NCBI GenBank assembly: GCA_039714535.1
Contig: JBDLJC010000008.1
Span: 20,459-84,458 of the forward strand
Length of the DNA stretch: 64,000 nt
Direction: 5' to 3'
Source: JAGXFP01 sp039714535
Lineage (GTDB): Bacteria > Desulfobacterota > Desulfobulbia > Desulfobulbales > JAGXFP01
The notes under the pieces are model-generated. The model was not told where the DNA came from, did no database searches, and was given only the letters and a program-made list of their open reading frames with translations. Numbering within the stretch: the first letter of the stretch is position 1; each line of letters begins with the position of its first letter. Below are positions 8,693 through 17,751 of the stretch, piece by piece. Made by a program: the position numbers and the translations under genes.

Positions 8693-9023
8693 GCAAAATC
8701 CACCTGTTTTCTGCGAGCTATCGGTTTCATTGCTATTGGGTTTTTGTTGGCCAAGATGGTTTTGTGAAATAATGTGGTTATGCTTATTTCAACACCACCT
8801 GTTCCCCCTTCATAATGGGAAAATTCGGAGCCGCCAGTGAGATGCAATAGGAGGGGAGAGCGCCATGATCTGTACATCATGTGGTATCTGTCTCAACATG
8901 TCATGGTGAATAGATGCTGTAATAGGATGATCTATAGCAGAGGTACAGGCCTCTGGCCTGCCGAGGTGGATGAGATGCCAAGGTTATTTGCTTGGAGTAA
9001 GATCTTTGCTGGTGAGATAAAGG
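8693..9023. other. intergenic, nothing recognised
   Basis: Between the terminator and the end of the KAS III gene I see only short frames without family features. No terminator is visible for the minus-strand operon that ends at 9024. Confidence 0.5.
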
Positions 9024-10172
9024 TTAAACAACGGTCAGCATCATATAGCCCACCGAAAATCTCCCGCTTTCAGGAATAAAACAGAGGATTTTGTCGCCTC
9101 TCTTGAGTCTTCCTGACTTAAAGATCTCTTCTAAAATAATGTAAATAGAGGCTGAACCGGTATTGCCCTTTTCACTCAAATTCGAAAACCAGCGATCTTC
9201 GGGAATTTCAAAATCGATCTCTTGCAGATGGTCATAGATTATTTGGCGGAAATATTCCGATGAGTAATGGGGCAGGAACCAGTCGATCTCATCTGGTTTA
9301 AGGTTATACTTTTCTATATATTTGGGGAGGGAGCGGTTGATTACCACCGGAATAATGTCATTGTTGAGTAGTTTGGCATCCTGTTTGACCAGGAGAGAAT
9401 TTGTTGCCACCGACTCCTGTAACGAATCAAATTCTCGCCATCCTCTCAAACTGCCATCCGCTTCTTTGATTGCTCCGGCATACATGCAGGTTTCCATCTC
9501 ATTGGCGTGGGATAGGATCTCAATCCACTCGATCTTCAAACTAAGGTGATCCTTTGCCGGCTCCGGGGCGATAAATACGGCGCCACCACCATCGGAGAGC
9601 ATCCAGCGCAGAAAATCCGCCTCAAAGGCCAGGGTTGGCTGTGTTCCCAGCTTTTCAGCACGTTCTGGATCAACCGTGTCGCACATCCTTGAGCGCATGA
9701 AAGAAGAAGATTGCTCCGAGCCGGTGGCGATGGCATTATTGGTTAAGCCTAAAGCCACGCTCATCCAGGCATATTTCAGACAGCTTATGCCGGAAAGGCA
9801 GATCCCGGCGGTACTGATTATCTCGCACTTATTGCCGCCAACTTCACCATGCACCATTGAGGCATGGCCCGGCATGAACTGATCCGGGGCCGAAGTGCCG
9901 CAGCTTAACAGTTCAATATCCTCAACCCTGAAATTATCATACGGTTTTAAATTTTTAACGGCCTCTGCCGCCAGTTGCGCATTTGTGTGGGTAGTCTGGC
10001 CGGTGGCGGGGGCAATGGCGTAGAAACGTTGTTTGATTCCATTATTACGAAGAATAATTTTTTTAGTCCTTGAGGGCAGTTCGTGGACCATGCCCAGGAC
10101 ACTTTCCATCTCCTCATTGCTAACCGCTTCGTTGGGCAGGGAAATGGCAATGTCGGTAATATATGCATTCAT
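9024..10172 (-). CDS. KAS III-like beta-ketoacyl synthase
   Basis: The 382-residue thiolase-fold protein has the KAS III triad: Cys125 in TAGICLSGIS, His in LPHYSSEYF near residue 300, and Asn in NLSEKGNTGS near 335. FabH-type enzymes start chains by condensing an acyl-CoA with malonyl-ACP. Related members act at the end of chain building in dialkylresorcinol and similar pathways. It is the last gene of the right arm, 15 bases after the B12 radical SAM gene. Whether it primes or joins chains cannot be told from sequence. Confidence 0.85.
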   Translation of the reverse strand: MNAYITDIAISLPNEAVSNEEMESVLGMVHELPSRTKKIILRNNGIKQRFYAIAPATGQTTHTNAQLAAEAVKNLKPYDNFRVEDIELLSCGTSAPDQFMPGHASMVHGEVGGNKCEIISTAGICLSGISCLKYAWMSVALGLTNNAIATGSEQSSSFMRSRMCDTVDPERAEKLGTQPTLAFEADFLRWMLSDGGGAVFIAPEPAKDHLSLKIEWIEILSHANEMETCMYAGAIKEADGSLRGWREFDSLQESVATNSLLVKQDAKLLNNDIIPVVINRSLPKYIEKYNLKPDEIDWFLPHYSSEYFRQIIYDHLQEIDFEIPEDRWFSNLSEKGNTGSASIYIILEEIFKSGRLKRGDKILCFIPESGRFSVGYMMLTVV

Positions 10173-10187
10173 AAAATAATCTTTTGG

Positions 10188-11483
10188 TTATAATTTTGCC
10201 CCGGAATGGCCTTCCCGGAGCAAGGTTGCGTACTTCTGGTAAAATACTTTTTCTTCCAGCCGAGTCGGCACCACGGCGTTGGTCAGGGTATAGTAATCCA
10301 AATCATTAATAATTATTTCACCGCCCATCTCATTATGCAGTTTGGTGCCTGGTAGAGGCGTCATTACCGTAATCATTGGTAAATCAACGGAGTTTTCACT
10401 GATATAAAGACCAAGACGGTCGAAATCCGCTTCGGTGTAATCGGGCGAAACAATGAAATCGCCGATGATGGTGATGCCGATATCGTGCAGGATCGAGATA
10501 GCTTCGGTGTTAATGGTTGCCAAATTGGCCTTATTCATTTTCTTAAGACCCTCATCGCTGATCTCTTCGAAGCCGATGATGACGGCCCGCAGCCCGGCCT
10601 CTTTCCATTGTCGCATCAGGTCAGGATGTTTTACCACGGTGTCTGAGCGAACGTCGGCCAGAAAGTGTTTCTTGATCCCGGCATCCTGGATGGCGGTGCA
10701 CAGCCGTCTGGCATGTTCGAGGTCGCCGAAGGTGTTGGCATCGAGCAACCTGATCACCGGGATATCCCCCAGCATTTTGATGTCCCGGATAACTGCATCG
10801 GTGTTGTGGGTAAGATAGCGGCCATCGGTGAGGCCGCTGATGCAACAGAAGGAGCAATTAAATGGGCAACCGAAGGCTGTGACGACGAAGCCCATATCCA
10901 GTTGCAGGCTGGAAAGATAATAAGACGAACGATATTGCTCGACCAGCTGGTAAGCGGGTGGGATGTCATTGGCCAGATCAGAATTAGAGAATTGCCGGGG
11001 GATATATTGCAAGGGGCGACCGGGAGAGGTGACCGCAATCCCGTTGATACAGATATTCTTCTGTTCTTCTTTTAAAGCAATGACAAGTTCCCGAAAACTT
11101 GCCTTGCCCAGGCCGATGACGACATAATCGATTTGTGGCTGATTAAAAAATTCCGGATCATTTGAGGCATGGATGCCGCCAACCACTACCTGGGCCCCAC
11201 TGCTTTCTTTTATTTCTTCGGCTATTTTAAGTACCGAATTGGCCTCACAGGTTACCCCGGTGATCCCGGCAATATCAGGGTGAAATTCGGCTAAGACCTG
11301 GGACAAGGAATCGGGGGCAGCTTTCAGGTCAACGATTCTGACCTCGAAATCATGCAGGTTACCAGCCAGTACTTCCAGGGCCAGTGGTTCGCCGCGGAAG
11401 ATCTGTTTGATCGAGTCGATCCCGTATTTTTCTTCAGGGATGCTCTTGCCACTATTCGGTGGGTTGACCAAAAGAATTTTCAT
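10188..11483 (-). CDS. B12-binding radical SAM enzyme, HpnR-like
   Basis: The 431-residue protein starts with KILLVNPP and a cobalamin-binding-type domain (VVGGIHAS near 100), then a radical SAM core with Cys206, Cys210 and Cys213 in CPFNCSFC. Overall length and layout recall HpnR-type C-methylases and other B12 radical SAM lipid enzymes. It shares little obvious sequence with the other B12 radical SAM enzyme of the left arm beyond the fold. The cluster therefore has two distinct enzymes of this class. Confidence 0.85.
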   Translation of the reverse strand: MKILLVNPPNSGKSIPEEKYGIDSIKQIFRGEPLALEVLAGNLHDFEVRIVDLKAAPDSLSQVLAEFHPDIAGITGVTCEANSVLKIAEEIKESSGAQVVVGGIHASNDPEFFNQPQIDYVVIGLGKASFRELVIALKEEQKNICINGIAVTSPGRPLQYIPRQFSNSDLANDIPPAYQLVEQYRSSYYLSSLQLDMGFVVTAFGCPFNCSFCCISGLTDGRYLTHNTDAVIRDIKMLGDIPVIRLLDANTFGDLEHARRLCTAIQDAGIKKHFLADVRSDTVVKHPDLMRQWKEAGLRAVIIGFEEISDEGLKKMNKANLATINTEAISILHDIGITIIGDFIVSPDYTEADFDRLGLYISENSVDLPMITVMTPLPGTKLHNEMGGEIIINDLDYYTLTNAVVPTRLEEKVFYQKYATLLREGHSGAKL

Positions 11484-11512
11484 CTAATTAGCGTATATTT
11501 GATCATGCATGA

Positions 11513-12553
11513 CTATTTATGGTCAAGCCAGCAAAGAGGATCCTCGGCCAGATAATCGCCCGTCACTTGGTAGGCATGACCGCGACAGCCGTAACAGTAC
11601 TCACTGAACTGACAATCTCGGCAGCGGCCCTTGATTATTTTGCGGATGTTACGAAGTTCCTGGATCGGGGTGCTTGTCTTGAGAATTTCAGCTAATGGTT
11701 GTTCCCGAATATTGCCGGCCGGGACACTTACGCCTGGACATGGTTGGACATCACCGTTGGCGGTTACCGTACAGGAATATTCGTGGCGGGCACATTGGGA
11801 GGCGGCCAGGGGAGGATGGGGAGTCCAGTGGCTATTGAACTGTTCCTGGTCAATTTTGGCCAGTTCTTCAAATAGAGTCTTTACCTTGTCGATGGAAACC
11901 TCTAGATCGGGGTGGTCAGTGGCCCGGCCCTGAAGGGTCATCATTTCGATATAAGGGATGATATCCCGCTGACGCGCCCAAATCCACAGGTCGGCAAGTT
12001 CGTCGTAGTTTTGCTTGCAGATTATGGTTTCAATACCCAGGGTATGGTCTTTGTCTGGATAACCGGCGTCTCTCAGGGCTCGTAACCCTTTTTGGATGGC
12101 ATCAAAAGCGCCTTCGTGGCCAGCCAGCATATCCTGGGTCTCTGGATTGCGGCTGTTCATTTTGATTACCACGGAAACCTGGCGATCATACAAGGCCTTG
12201 GCTTTTTCCTGGTCGATGAGCATGCCGTTGGTGAAGACATCCACATTGACTTTTTGGGCCAGGATATAATCGATTACCTTGAACAGGTCTTTGTAGAGAG
12301 TGGGTTCTCCGCCGCCAAGGACAATGATCTTCCGGGCGCCCAGTTCCACCGCTTGATCAATGGCGCCGTATATTTCATCAAGGGTAAGTTCGTTTGCCAT
12401 CGGTAAGCCGGATGCGGCATAACAGTATACGCAGCGCAGATTACAGGCCCTGGAAAGTTCCAGTTCCATGGAAAGCAATCCATCTCTGGCCCGTGCTGCG
12501 GCTATTTCCTCTTGGGAAAACTCAAGTCCCCAGTGTTCACCAAAACATTTCAT
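11513..12553 (-). CDS. radical SAM/SPASM-domain enzyme
   Basis: The 346-residue protein has CNLRCVYC (Cys37, 41, 44) for the radical SAM cluster, the GGGEPTL motif, and a Cys-rich C-terminal tail (CQFSEYCYGCRG) typical of a SPASM or twitch domain with extra Fe-S clusters. Characterised SPASM enzymes mostly modify peptides or activate sulfatases. Here it lies between the AMP ligase and the second B12 enzyme in a fatty-acid-type operon. Its substrate could be the acyl chain, a head group, or a small peptide not seen here. Confidence 0.85.
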   Translation of the reverse strand: MKCFGEHWGLEFSQEEIAAARARDGLLSMELELSRACNLRCVYCYAASGLPMANELTLDEIYGAIDQAVELGARKIIVLGGGEPTLYKDLFKVIDYILAQKVNVDVFTNGMLIDQEKAKALYDRQVSVVIKMNSRNPETQDMLAGHEGAFDAIQKGLRALRDAGYPDKDHTLGIETIICKQNYDELADLWIWARQRDIIPYIEMMTLQGRATDHPDLEVSIDKVKTLFEELAKIDQEQFNSHWTPHPPLAASQCARHEYSCTVTANGDVQPCPGVSVPAGNIREQPLAEILKTSTPIQELRNIRKIIKGRCRDCQFSEYCYGCRGHAYQVTGDYLAEDPLCWLDHK

Positions 12554-12558
12554 ATTAT

Positions 12559-13869
12559 TTATTCACCACGAAAATCAAAAAAACGTTTTAATTTACGGCC
12601 ACCGGCCTTTTCCAGGGTCTCCTGGACCATTCCTCTATGCTTAATCGATATCTCAGGTCTGACCCGTAAATGGGCCTGGAGATGATCGGAGATTCTGTTA
12701 ACTTCAACGTCAGCCGGATTGTCTACGCCGATTACCACCCGAACATCGTCGGAGAGATCATAGGCGGCCCTGACTTCCAGATAAGATGATTTTACCTCCG
12801 GCAATTCCTGCAGGGCCTGGAAGATCATCTCGGGGTAAAGAGTCGTGCCTTTAACCTTGAGGCGTTGAGCCAGCCGTCCCTCAATGGGGCCAAGTCTCGG
12901 GGTCTGCCAACCGCATGCGCATGGTGCCGTATGGAGTCGGGCGATATCTCCGGTCCGGAACCGGATCAAAGGAAATCCTTCTACGCCAAGGGGGGTAACT
13001 ACCACCTCCCCGGGATCACCGGTAGGGACCGGCATGCCTTGGTCGTCAATAATCTCTGTGATCATTAATTCCGGGTGCACATGACCGCCGCAACCAGCCT
13101 TGCATTCGCAAAAGGCAGTCTCCAGTTCGGTCGCACCGTACGAAGAGAAAATCCGGCCCTGCCAGGCCTCCGCAAGTTCCTGGCCCAGAGGGGTCAGCGA
13201 GCTGTCTGGGCGGCGGATCGGTTCTCCTATGGTTATCAGTTTTTCTATACCACTTTTTTGCGGATTATACCCGTGGGATTTACCCCAAGTGGCCATTTTT
13301 AAAAGAAATGATGGGACTCCGATCAGACCGGAGGGCTTTAAGCGGCTAAGCAATTCCCATTGCCTGGCTGGTTGACCTGGGCCACTGCGAATGCAGGCGG
13401 CGCCCAGTTTAACCAGCCCGGTATAATAGGCTAGGCCAGCGATAAAGCAGCGGTCAAGAGTCACGCAAAGAAGCAAGCGGTCATTCTTGGTGACTCCGGC
13501 GCCATGAAAACTTAATTGTTCGTTAAAAGCCAACCTCTCCAAGTCGTAAGCGGTGTATGGTACCAGGACCGGAGCGCCGGTTGAGCCGGAGGTAAGGGCG
13601 AGATCCACATGGCTTTCGGGTGGGGTGGCAAAGAAATCCTCTGGTGCTGCCTCCATATCATGACGTGAGGTTAGAGGCAGTGAAGCCAAGGTACTGGGGG
13701 TGATATCTTCCGGGCGGCAATCGATTTCGGCAAACAGGTCTCGGTAAAAAGGGGCTTTGACTGCCTGGCGGAGATGGGCTTGCAGCAGGGGTACTTGCCG
13801 GGCAGAGATCTCGACCGGTGTTGCCTCTCTGAAGGCGATAGCCTCGTTTATGGCGAAATTGTTTTTCAT
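12559..13869 (-). CDS. AMP-forming acyl/aryl-CoA ligase (PaaK-like)
   Basis: Starting at the ATG at 13869 gives 436 residues, the usual size of phenylacetate-CoA ligases. It carries the nucleotide motif LTSGSTGAPV, SYGATELE, RFRTGDIARL and the C-terminal lysine region KVKGTTLYPEM. It should adenylate a carboxylic acid and load it on CoA or ACP. In aryl polyene clusters the equivalent ligase activates the aryl starter. A longer frame reaches 13989 but overlaps the acyltransferase. No ammonia lyase to supply an aryl acid is in the window. Confidence 0.85.
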   Translation of the reverse strand: MKNNFAINEAIAFREATPVEISARQVPLLQAHLRQAVKAPFYRDLFAEIDCRPEDITPSTLASLPLTSRHDMEAAPEDFFATPPESHVDLALTSGSTGAPVLVPYTAYDLERLAFNEQLSFHGAGVTKNDRLLLCVTLDRCFIAGLAYYTGLVKLGAACIRSGPGQPARQWELLSRLKPSGLIGVPSFLLKMATWGKSHGYNPQKSGIEKLITIGEPIRRPDSSLTPLGQELAEAWQGRIFSSYGATELETAFCECKAGCGGHVHPELMITEIIDDQGMPVPTGDPGEVVVTPLGVEGFPLIRFRTGDIARLHTAPCACGWQTPRLGPIEGRLAQRLKVKGTTLYPEMIFQALQELPEVKSSYLEVRAAYDLSDDVRVVIGVDNPADVEVNRISDHLQAHLRVRPEISIKHRGMVQETLEKAGGRKLKRFFDFRGE

Positions 13870-13879
13870 TAGTTCAGGG

Positions 13880-14698
13880 TCAAGGCCGGTTGGACAGATT
13901 TTTGTTATTTGCGTGGAAAGATAATTCCGTAGGTAGAGCGTTTGCGGCTCTGTCTTTAATTGTCGTGTGCTTAAGCAGTTCTTCTGCAATACAGGTTTTG
14001 GTCTTATCTTGCAGGGCTTTTATGTCATCTTGGTTGTCAATGGTGCCGACAGGAGTTATTGCCGGCAGCAGGATGATTTTAATCCTGCCTGGGCTAAGAA
14101 ATATATCGCCGGGGGGTAGTACTTGCTGGGAACCGATGATGCATACCGGTACTATCTGTCGGCCGGTTGCCAGGGCAAGTTTGAAGGCGCCTTTTTTGAA
14201 TCGTCCCATCTGGCCAGTCCGGGAACGGTGCCCCTCCGGCCAGATTATCAGTGAGCATCCTGCTTTGAGTAATTCCTGGCCCCTTTTCTGGACGTGTTGC
14301 CAGCCCCTTGTAGAATTAATGTAGCCGGCCAGATGCATGAAGAAATTGTACAATGGTATCTTGAAGGGCCATGAGGTAACGAAGGCATTTTCCAGGGGCA
14401 GCATGGCGAAAAGGAAAGGGTCTATAGATGAGTTGTGGTTGGGGGTAAAAATGACCGGTTTGGTAAAACCGCCAGAGCGATCATCCAGAACCACCGGGGC
14501 CATAAAGGGAACCACCCTGATCAGGATCCAGCCGTAGATCCTGATGGCTTGGCGAGTTGTTCGGTCCAGCGATACCCCTGGCAGAAACTGGATGGTGAGC
14601 AGGATGAAAGGGGTCAAGCCCAAGCCAATAGTGGTGACCAGCAGAAACATTGGCCAGAAGTACATGTTCAAAACAATCTTCTTCAGGATCACAATCAA
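13880..14698 (-). CDS. PlsC-like 1-acylglycerol-phosphate acyltransferase
   Basis: The 272-residue protein has an N-terminal membrane segment and the acyltransferase motifs NHNSSIDP (H-x4-D) and WPEGHRSRTG. Relatives move acyl groups from ACP or CoA to glycerol phosphate or other acceptors at the membrane. The frame opens with a TTG at 14698 that overlaps the ACP stop; an ATG at 14665 is a possible alternative. In this cluster it may attach the finished chain to a lipid backbone or sugar. Confidence 0.85.
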   Translation of the reverse strand: MIVILKKIVLNMYFWPMFLLVTTIGLGLTPFILLTIQFLPGVSLDRTTRQAIRIYGWILIRVVPFMAPVVLDDRSGGFTKPVIFTPNHNSSIDPFLFAMLPLENAFVTSWPFKIPLYNFFMHLAGYINSTRGWQHVQKRGQELLKAGCSLIIWPEGHRSRTGQMGRFKKGAFKLALATGRQIVPVCIIGSQQVLPPGDIFLSPGRIKIILLPAITPVGTIDNQDDIKALQDKTKTCIAEELLKHTTIKDRAANALPTELSFHANNKNLSNRP

Positions 14699-14958
14699 CT
14701 GTTTTCGATCTCTTTTTTCAGATTAATGATCAGTTCGCAAAGATCGGCCATAGTTCTGACGGCCTTGATGGCCTCTTCGTTGGCCAGTTTTACCCCGAAT
14801 GATTTTTCCATGGCAACCACCATGTCGACTGCGTCAAGGCTATCAAGGCCGAGATCGTCATACAGGGTTGCGGTGGGAATCAGTTGGCCTGGATCAAGTT
14901 CAAATTCTTCAGAGATAACCTCTATTATCTGTTGGCGAATTTCTTCGTCGCTAATCAT
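14695..14958 (-). CDS. acyl carrier protein, second of two
   Basis: The 87-residue protein has DDLGLDSLDAVDMV with the phosphopantetheine Ser40, closer to the standard FabD-pathway ACP than the ACP at 8093. It lies three bases after the ketosynthase gene and overlaps the acyltransferase gene. Two dissimilar ACPs, one per arm, suggest separate pools for priming and extension. Confidence 0.92.
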   Translation of the reverse strand: MISDEEIRQQIIEVISEEFELDPGQLIPTATLYDDLGLDSLDAVDMVVAMEKSFGVKLANEEAIKAVRTMADLCELIINLKKEIENS

Positions 14959-14961
14959 TAC

Positions 14962-16188
14962 TTACCACCTCCTGAATACCAGGGAGGTGTTAACGCCGCC
15001 CATGGCAAAATTGTTTTTAATTACAATATCTATTTTTAGTGATTCGATCTCACGAGAAAGATTTATGTCACTACAAAGCGGGTCTGGATTGCTCAGGTTC
15101 AGGGTTGGGACTACCTCCTGCCTGCGTAGCATCTCCAACAAAATTATTGTCTCCAAGGCCCCGGCAGCGCCGAGGGTGTGACCAATGTGTCCCTTAAAAG
15201 AACTCACAGGCACGGACGTGCCGACCGTATTCTTGATCGCAGCTGCTTCGGCAATATCGCCCTGGTCGGTGGCGGTGGCATGGGCGTTAACATAATCTAT
15301 TTCATTAGCGGAAACTTCGCCTTCTTTTAATGCGGCTACCATCGCTGCCGACATCGCCTCTTGGTGGGGATTGGCTATATGAACACTGTCATTAACATGA
15401 CCAAAGCCCAAAATCTCACAATAGATGTCGGCCCCCCTGGCTAAAGCGCTATCAAGGCTTTCCACCACCAGAACGCCGCTGCCTCCTCCACAGACCACTC
15501 CGTCCCGGTTGCTATCGAAAGGACTCGGGGTGGATGATGGCTGGTCGTTTTTACGGGAAGCGGCTTTAAGTACATCGAAGACCATCGTTACCGTATGATG
15601 AACCTCATCGGCCCCGCCGCAGAGCACGGCGTCCTGGCGGCCGCTTTTTACCAGCATGTAGCCTAAGCCCATTGCCTGGGCCGAGGAACTGCACGCACTG
15701 GAAGGAGACCATTGTTCACCTTTGATGCCAAGGTAGAGGCAGACGTTGGCGGCACAGCTGTGGCTCATGATCTTGAAGAAAAATCCTGATTTCATCTGCT
15801 CGACAGATCTTTTGGGGAGGAATTTCTGGTAAAAAGTTTCGTAGGCGACCGGGCTGCCGGTTGTGGAGCCGATGGCGACTCCGACCCGGCCCGATTTCAG
15901 AAAATCATCAGAAAGACCGGCGTCATTGGCGGCTTCCCGGGCCGCTATGGCAGCATGAATTGCCATATCTCCCATCGTTCTTCTCGTCGAGCGAGGCAGG
16001 AGGGACTTTGCGTCTATCTCGGGAACCGGCGCGGCAATAAATGACTTTAACCCATTTATCTGGTCCCAGTCAGCCATGGTTCTGACCCCGGATTGCCCTT
16101 GCCAGACTTCATTGGCCAACTGTTCGGTCCCGATTCCGAAGGGCGAAACCGCCCCGCGACCGGTTATGACAACCCTGTTCAATGACAC
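14962..16188 (-). CDS. beta-ketoacyl-ACP synthase (FabF-like), second of three
   Basis: The 408-residue enzyme has Cys166 in SSACSSSAQA, His in VNAHATATDQGD, and Lys/His in FKGHIGHTLGAAG, so the full Cys-His-His set and the Lys are there. Length is normal for FabF. It overlaps the CrtI-like gene by ten bases, and the ACP gene follows three bases after its stop. It should extend the chain on that ACP. Confidence 0.92.
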   Translation of the reverse strand: MSLNRVVITGRGAVSPFGIGTEQLANEVWQGQSGVRTMADWDQINGLKSFIAAPVPEIDAKSLLPRSTRRTMGDMAIHAAIAAREAANDAGLSDDFLKSGRVGVAIGSTTGSPVAYETFYQKFLPKRSVEQMKSGFFFKIMSHSCAANVCLYLGIKGEQWSPSSACSSSAQAMGLGYMLVKSGRQDAVLCGGADEVHHTVTMVFDVLKAASRKNDQPSSTPSPFDSNRDGVVCGGGSGVLVVESLDSALARGADIYCEILGFGHVNDSVHIANPHQEAMSAAMVAALKEGEVSANEIDYVNAHATATDQGDIAEAAAIKNTVGTSVPVSSFKGHIGHTLGAAGALETIILLEMLRRQEVVPTLNLSNPDPLCSDINLSREIESLKIDIVIKNNFAMGGVNTSLVFRRW

Positions 16189-17696
16189 TGTTTAACCCTG
16201 TCCCATGTCTCGTCAAGTCCCATGATTTCACTGGCCGTGACCAGTCCCGACATTGATGCGCCGAGGAGTCCGGCCATTAATGATCCCTGGCCGCTTAGAT
16301 ACAAGCCTTGGACTTTGGTCCTGGCCCGGGCCACGTACTGTTGCAAATTGTGTTGCACTCCATACACGCCGCCGGCCGGAGAACCAAGTTCATCTCTGAA
16401 GGTTAGAGGTGAACCGGCGGCCAGTGGTTTGATATTATGACAGGCCTCGCCGAAATTGCCTGCGGCCTGATTGATCAGGTCCTTGGTGGCGCCGGTTTTC
16501 CATTGCTGGTAATCGTCGCTGCGTTTTTTAAAACCTTGGCTGAAGCGGGCGGTTTCAGCCCAACTTGCCGGGCGCATTAAGATCACACCCCTGGCTGCGG
16601 CATTGTTGCCAGTCGACGAATTCTGATCCCGGCGGCCCGGTGCGGTCATCAGCATGGTGCCACTTCCGTTTGCCTCTGGCGGATTATCCATTAAGCTAAA
16701 TCCCGAAGTTATACTGTATAGATTGGCGTGGTTCAAGGCCGGTATTGCCGCAGGTTCAGCTAATTTACCAAAAACAACAAACATTGACGATGTATCTTCA
16801 AGATTTTTGATCCGGTTAGAGAAGGCCGGGCGGAAACTGCCCGGGGTGACTAGGCCCGGAAAATGGACGGGGTGGCCGGTATATATCACCTGTTTGGCCG
16901 GGATTTTTCGGTCATCGATGGTAATCCCGGTCACCTGACCAGCACTGACATCAATCTGTTCAACCAGTTGGCCGGTGATGATCTCTACGCCATTTTCGGC
17001 CAAAACCCTTAAGAAACTGTCTACTATTGCCTGACCGCCGCCCTGAACACCCCACGCGCCTGTGTAGTAGCTATGGGCAACTGAGGCGTGCATAGTTAGC
17101 CCGGCCTGGTCCGGCGGTACTCCGTAAAGTAGAGTTGGAGCTGACAAGACCGCCTGTAGTTCCGGGTTATTGATCATGGACGAGATTGCTTTGATCAGGG
17201 GTTGATCACTGGCGCTGAAAAAATCACGCAGAAAAGGTGAGAAGGGCAGGTCGAGATTGAAAAAAGGGATTTTCATGGCCAGATTGTTAATCGTGTCCAG
17301 ATATTGATTTATCCCGGTAACTTCGTGGGGGAATACGGAGTGAAGTTCTGCCTTGGCCTTTTCGTACGAATAGAAACCCTTGACCTCCGTTTTCGATTCA
17401 GGGAATTTGAAAAAATCGTAGCCGTCGGGGTGGATTGGTTGCGGGGTGATGCCCGGCCAGACGCCTAAGTACTCCCAGAGAACCTTGAGGATCTGCCCCT
17501 GACCCAGGCCACCGGTGTAATGGAAGCCGATATCAAAGGGGATGCCACCTCTGGTAAAGCGCCGGAGGGCGCCGCCTGGTTTCTTGTGCTGCTCGACAAT
17601 TACAACTTTGCGGCCATTCTTGGCCAGCAACGCCGCCGCCGTTAAGCCGCTTATGCCACTGCCTATAACAATTGCATCTGTCTTTATTTGGGACAA
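16179..17696 (-). CDS. CrtI/retinol-saturase-like FAD oxidoreductase
   Basis: The 505-residue protein opens with the FAD fold GSGISGLTAAALLAKNG and the following GGALRRFTRGG, and ends with LYLSGQGSLMAGLLGASMSG, both typical of phytoene desaturases and related flavoproteins. Such enzymes desaturate, isomerise or saturate polyenes. Similar CrtI-like genes are part of the gene sets proposed for ladderane lipids, and this one lies between two ketosynthases. Action on a conjugated acyl chain is the natural inference. Confidence 0.88.
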   Translation of the reverse strand: MSQIKTDAIVIGSGISGLTAAALLAKNGRKVVIVEQHKKPGGALRRFTRGGIPFDIGFHYTGGLGQGQILKVLWEYLGVWPGITPQPIHPDGYDFFKFPESKTEVKGFYSYEKAKAELHSVFPHEVTGINQYLDTINNLAMKIPFFNLDLPFSPFLRDFFSASDQPLIKAISSMINNPELQAVLSAPTLLYGVPPDQAGLTMHASVAHSYYTGAWGVQGGGQAIVDSFLRVLAENGVEIITGQLVEQIDVSAGQVTGITIDDRKIPAKQVIYTGHPVHFPGLVTPGSFRPAFSNRIKNLEDTSSMFVVFGKLAEPAAIPALNHANLYSITSGFSLMDNPPEANGSGTMLMTAPGRRDQNSSTGNNAAARGVILMRPASWAETARFSQGFKKRSDDYQQWKTGATKDLINQAAGNFGEACHNIKPLAAGSPLTFRDELGSPAGGVYGVQHNLQQYVARARTKVQGLYLSGQGSLMAGLLGASMSGLVTASEIMGLDETWDRVKQCH

Positions 17697-17751
17697 ATGT
17701 CAAACCTCAGGGGAAAGTGTCAGCCAGAAATCGGTGGAGTTGTTATATGAT

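Noticed and set aside
8837..9079. 80-codon plus-strand frame in the convergent gap
   Set aside because: No family features, odd composition, and it runs into the KAS III gene.
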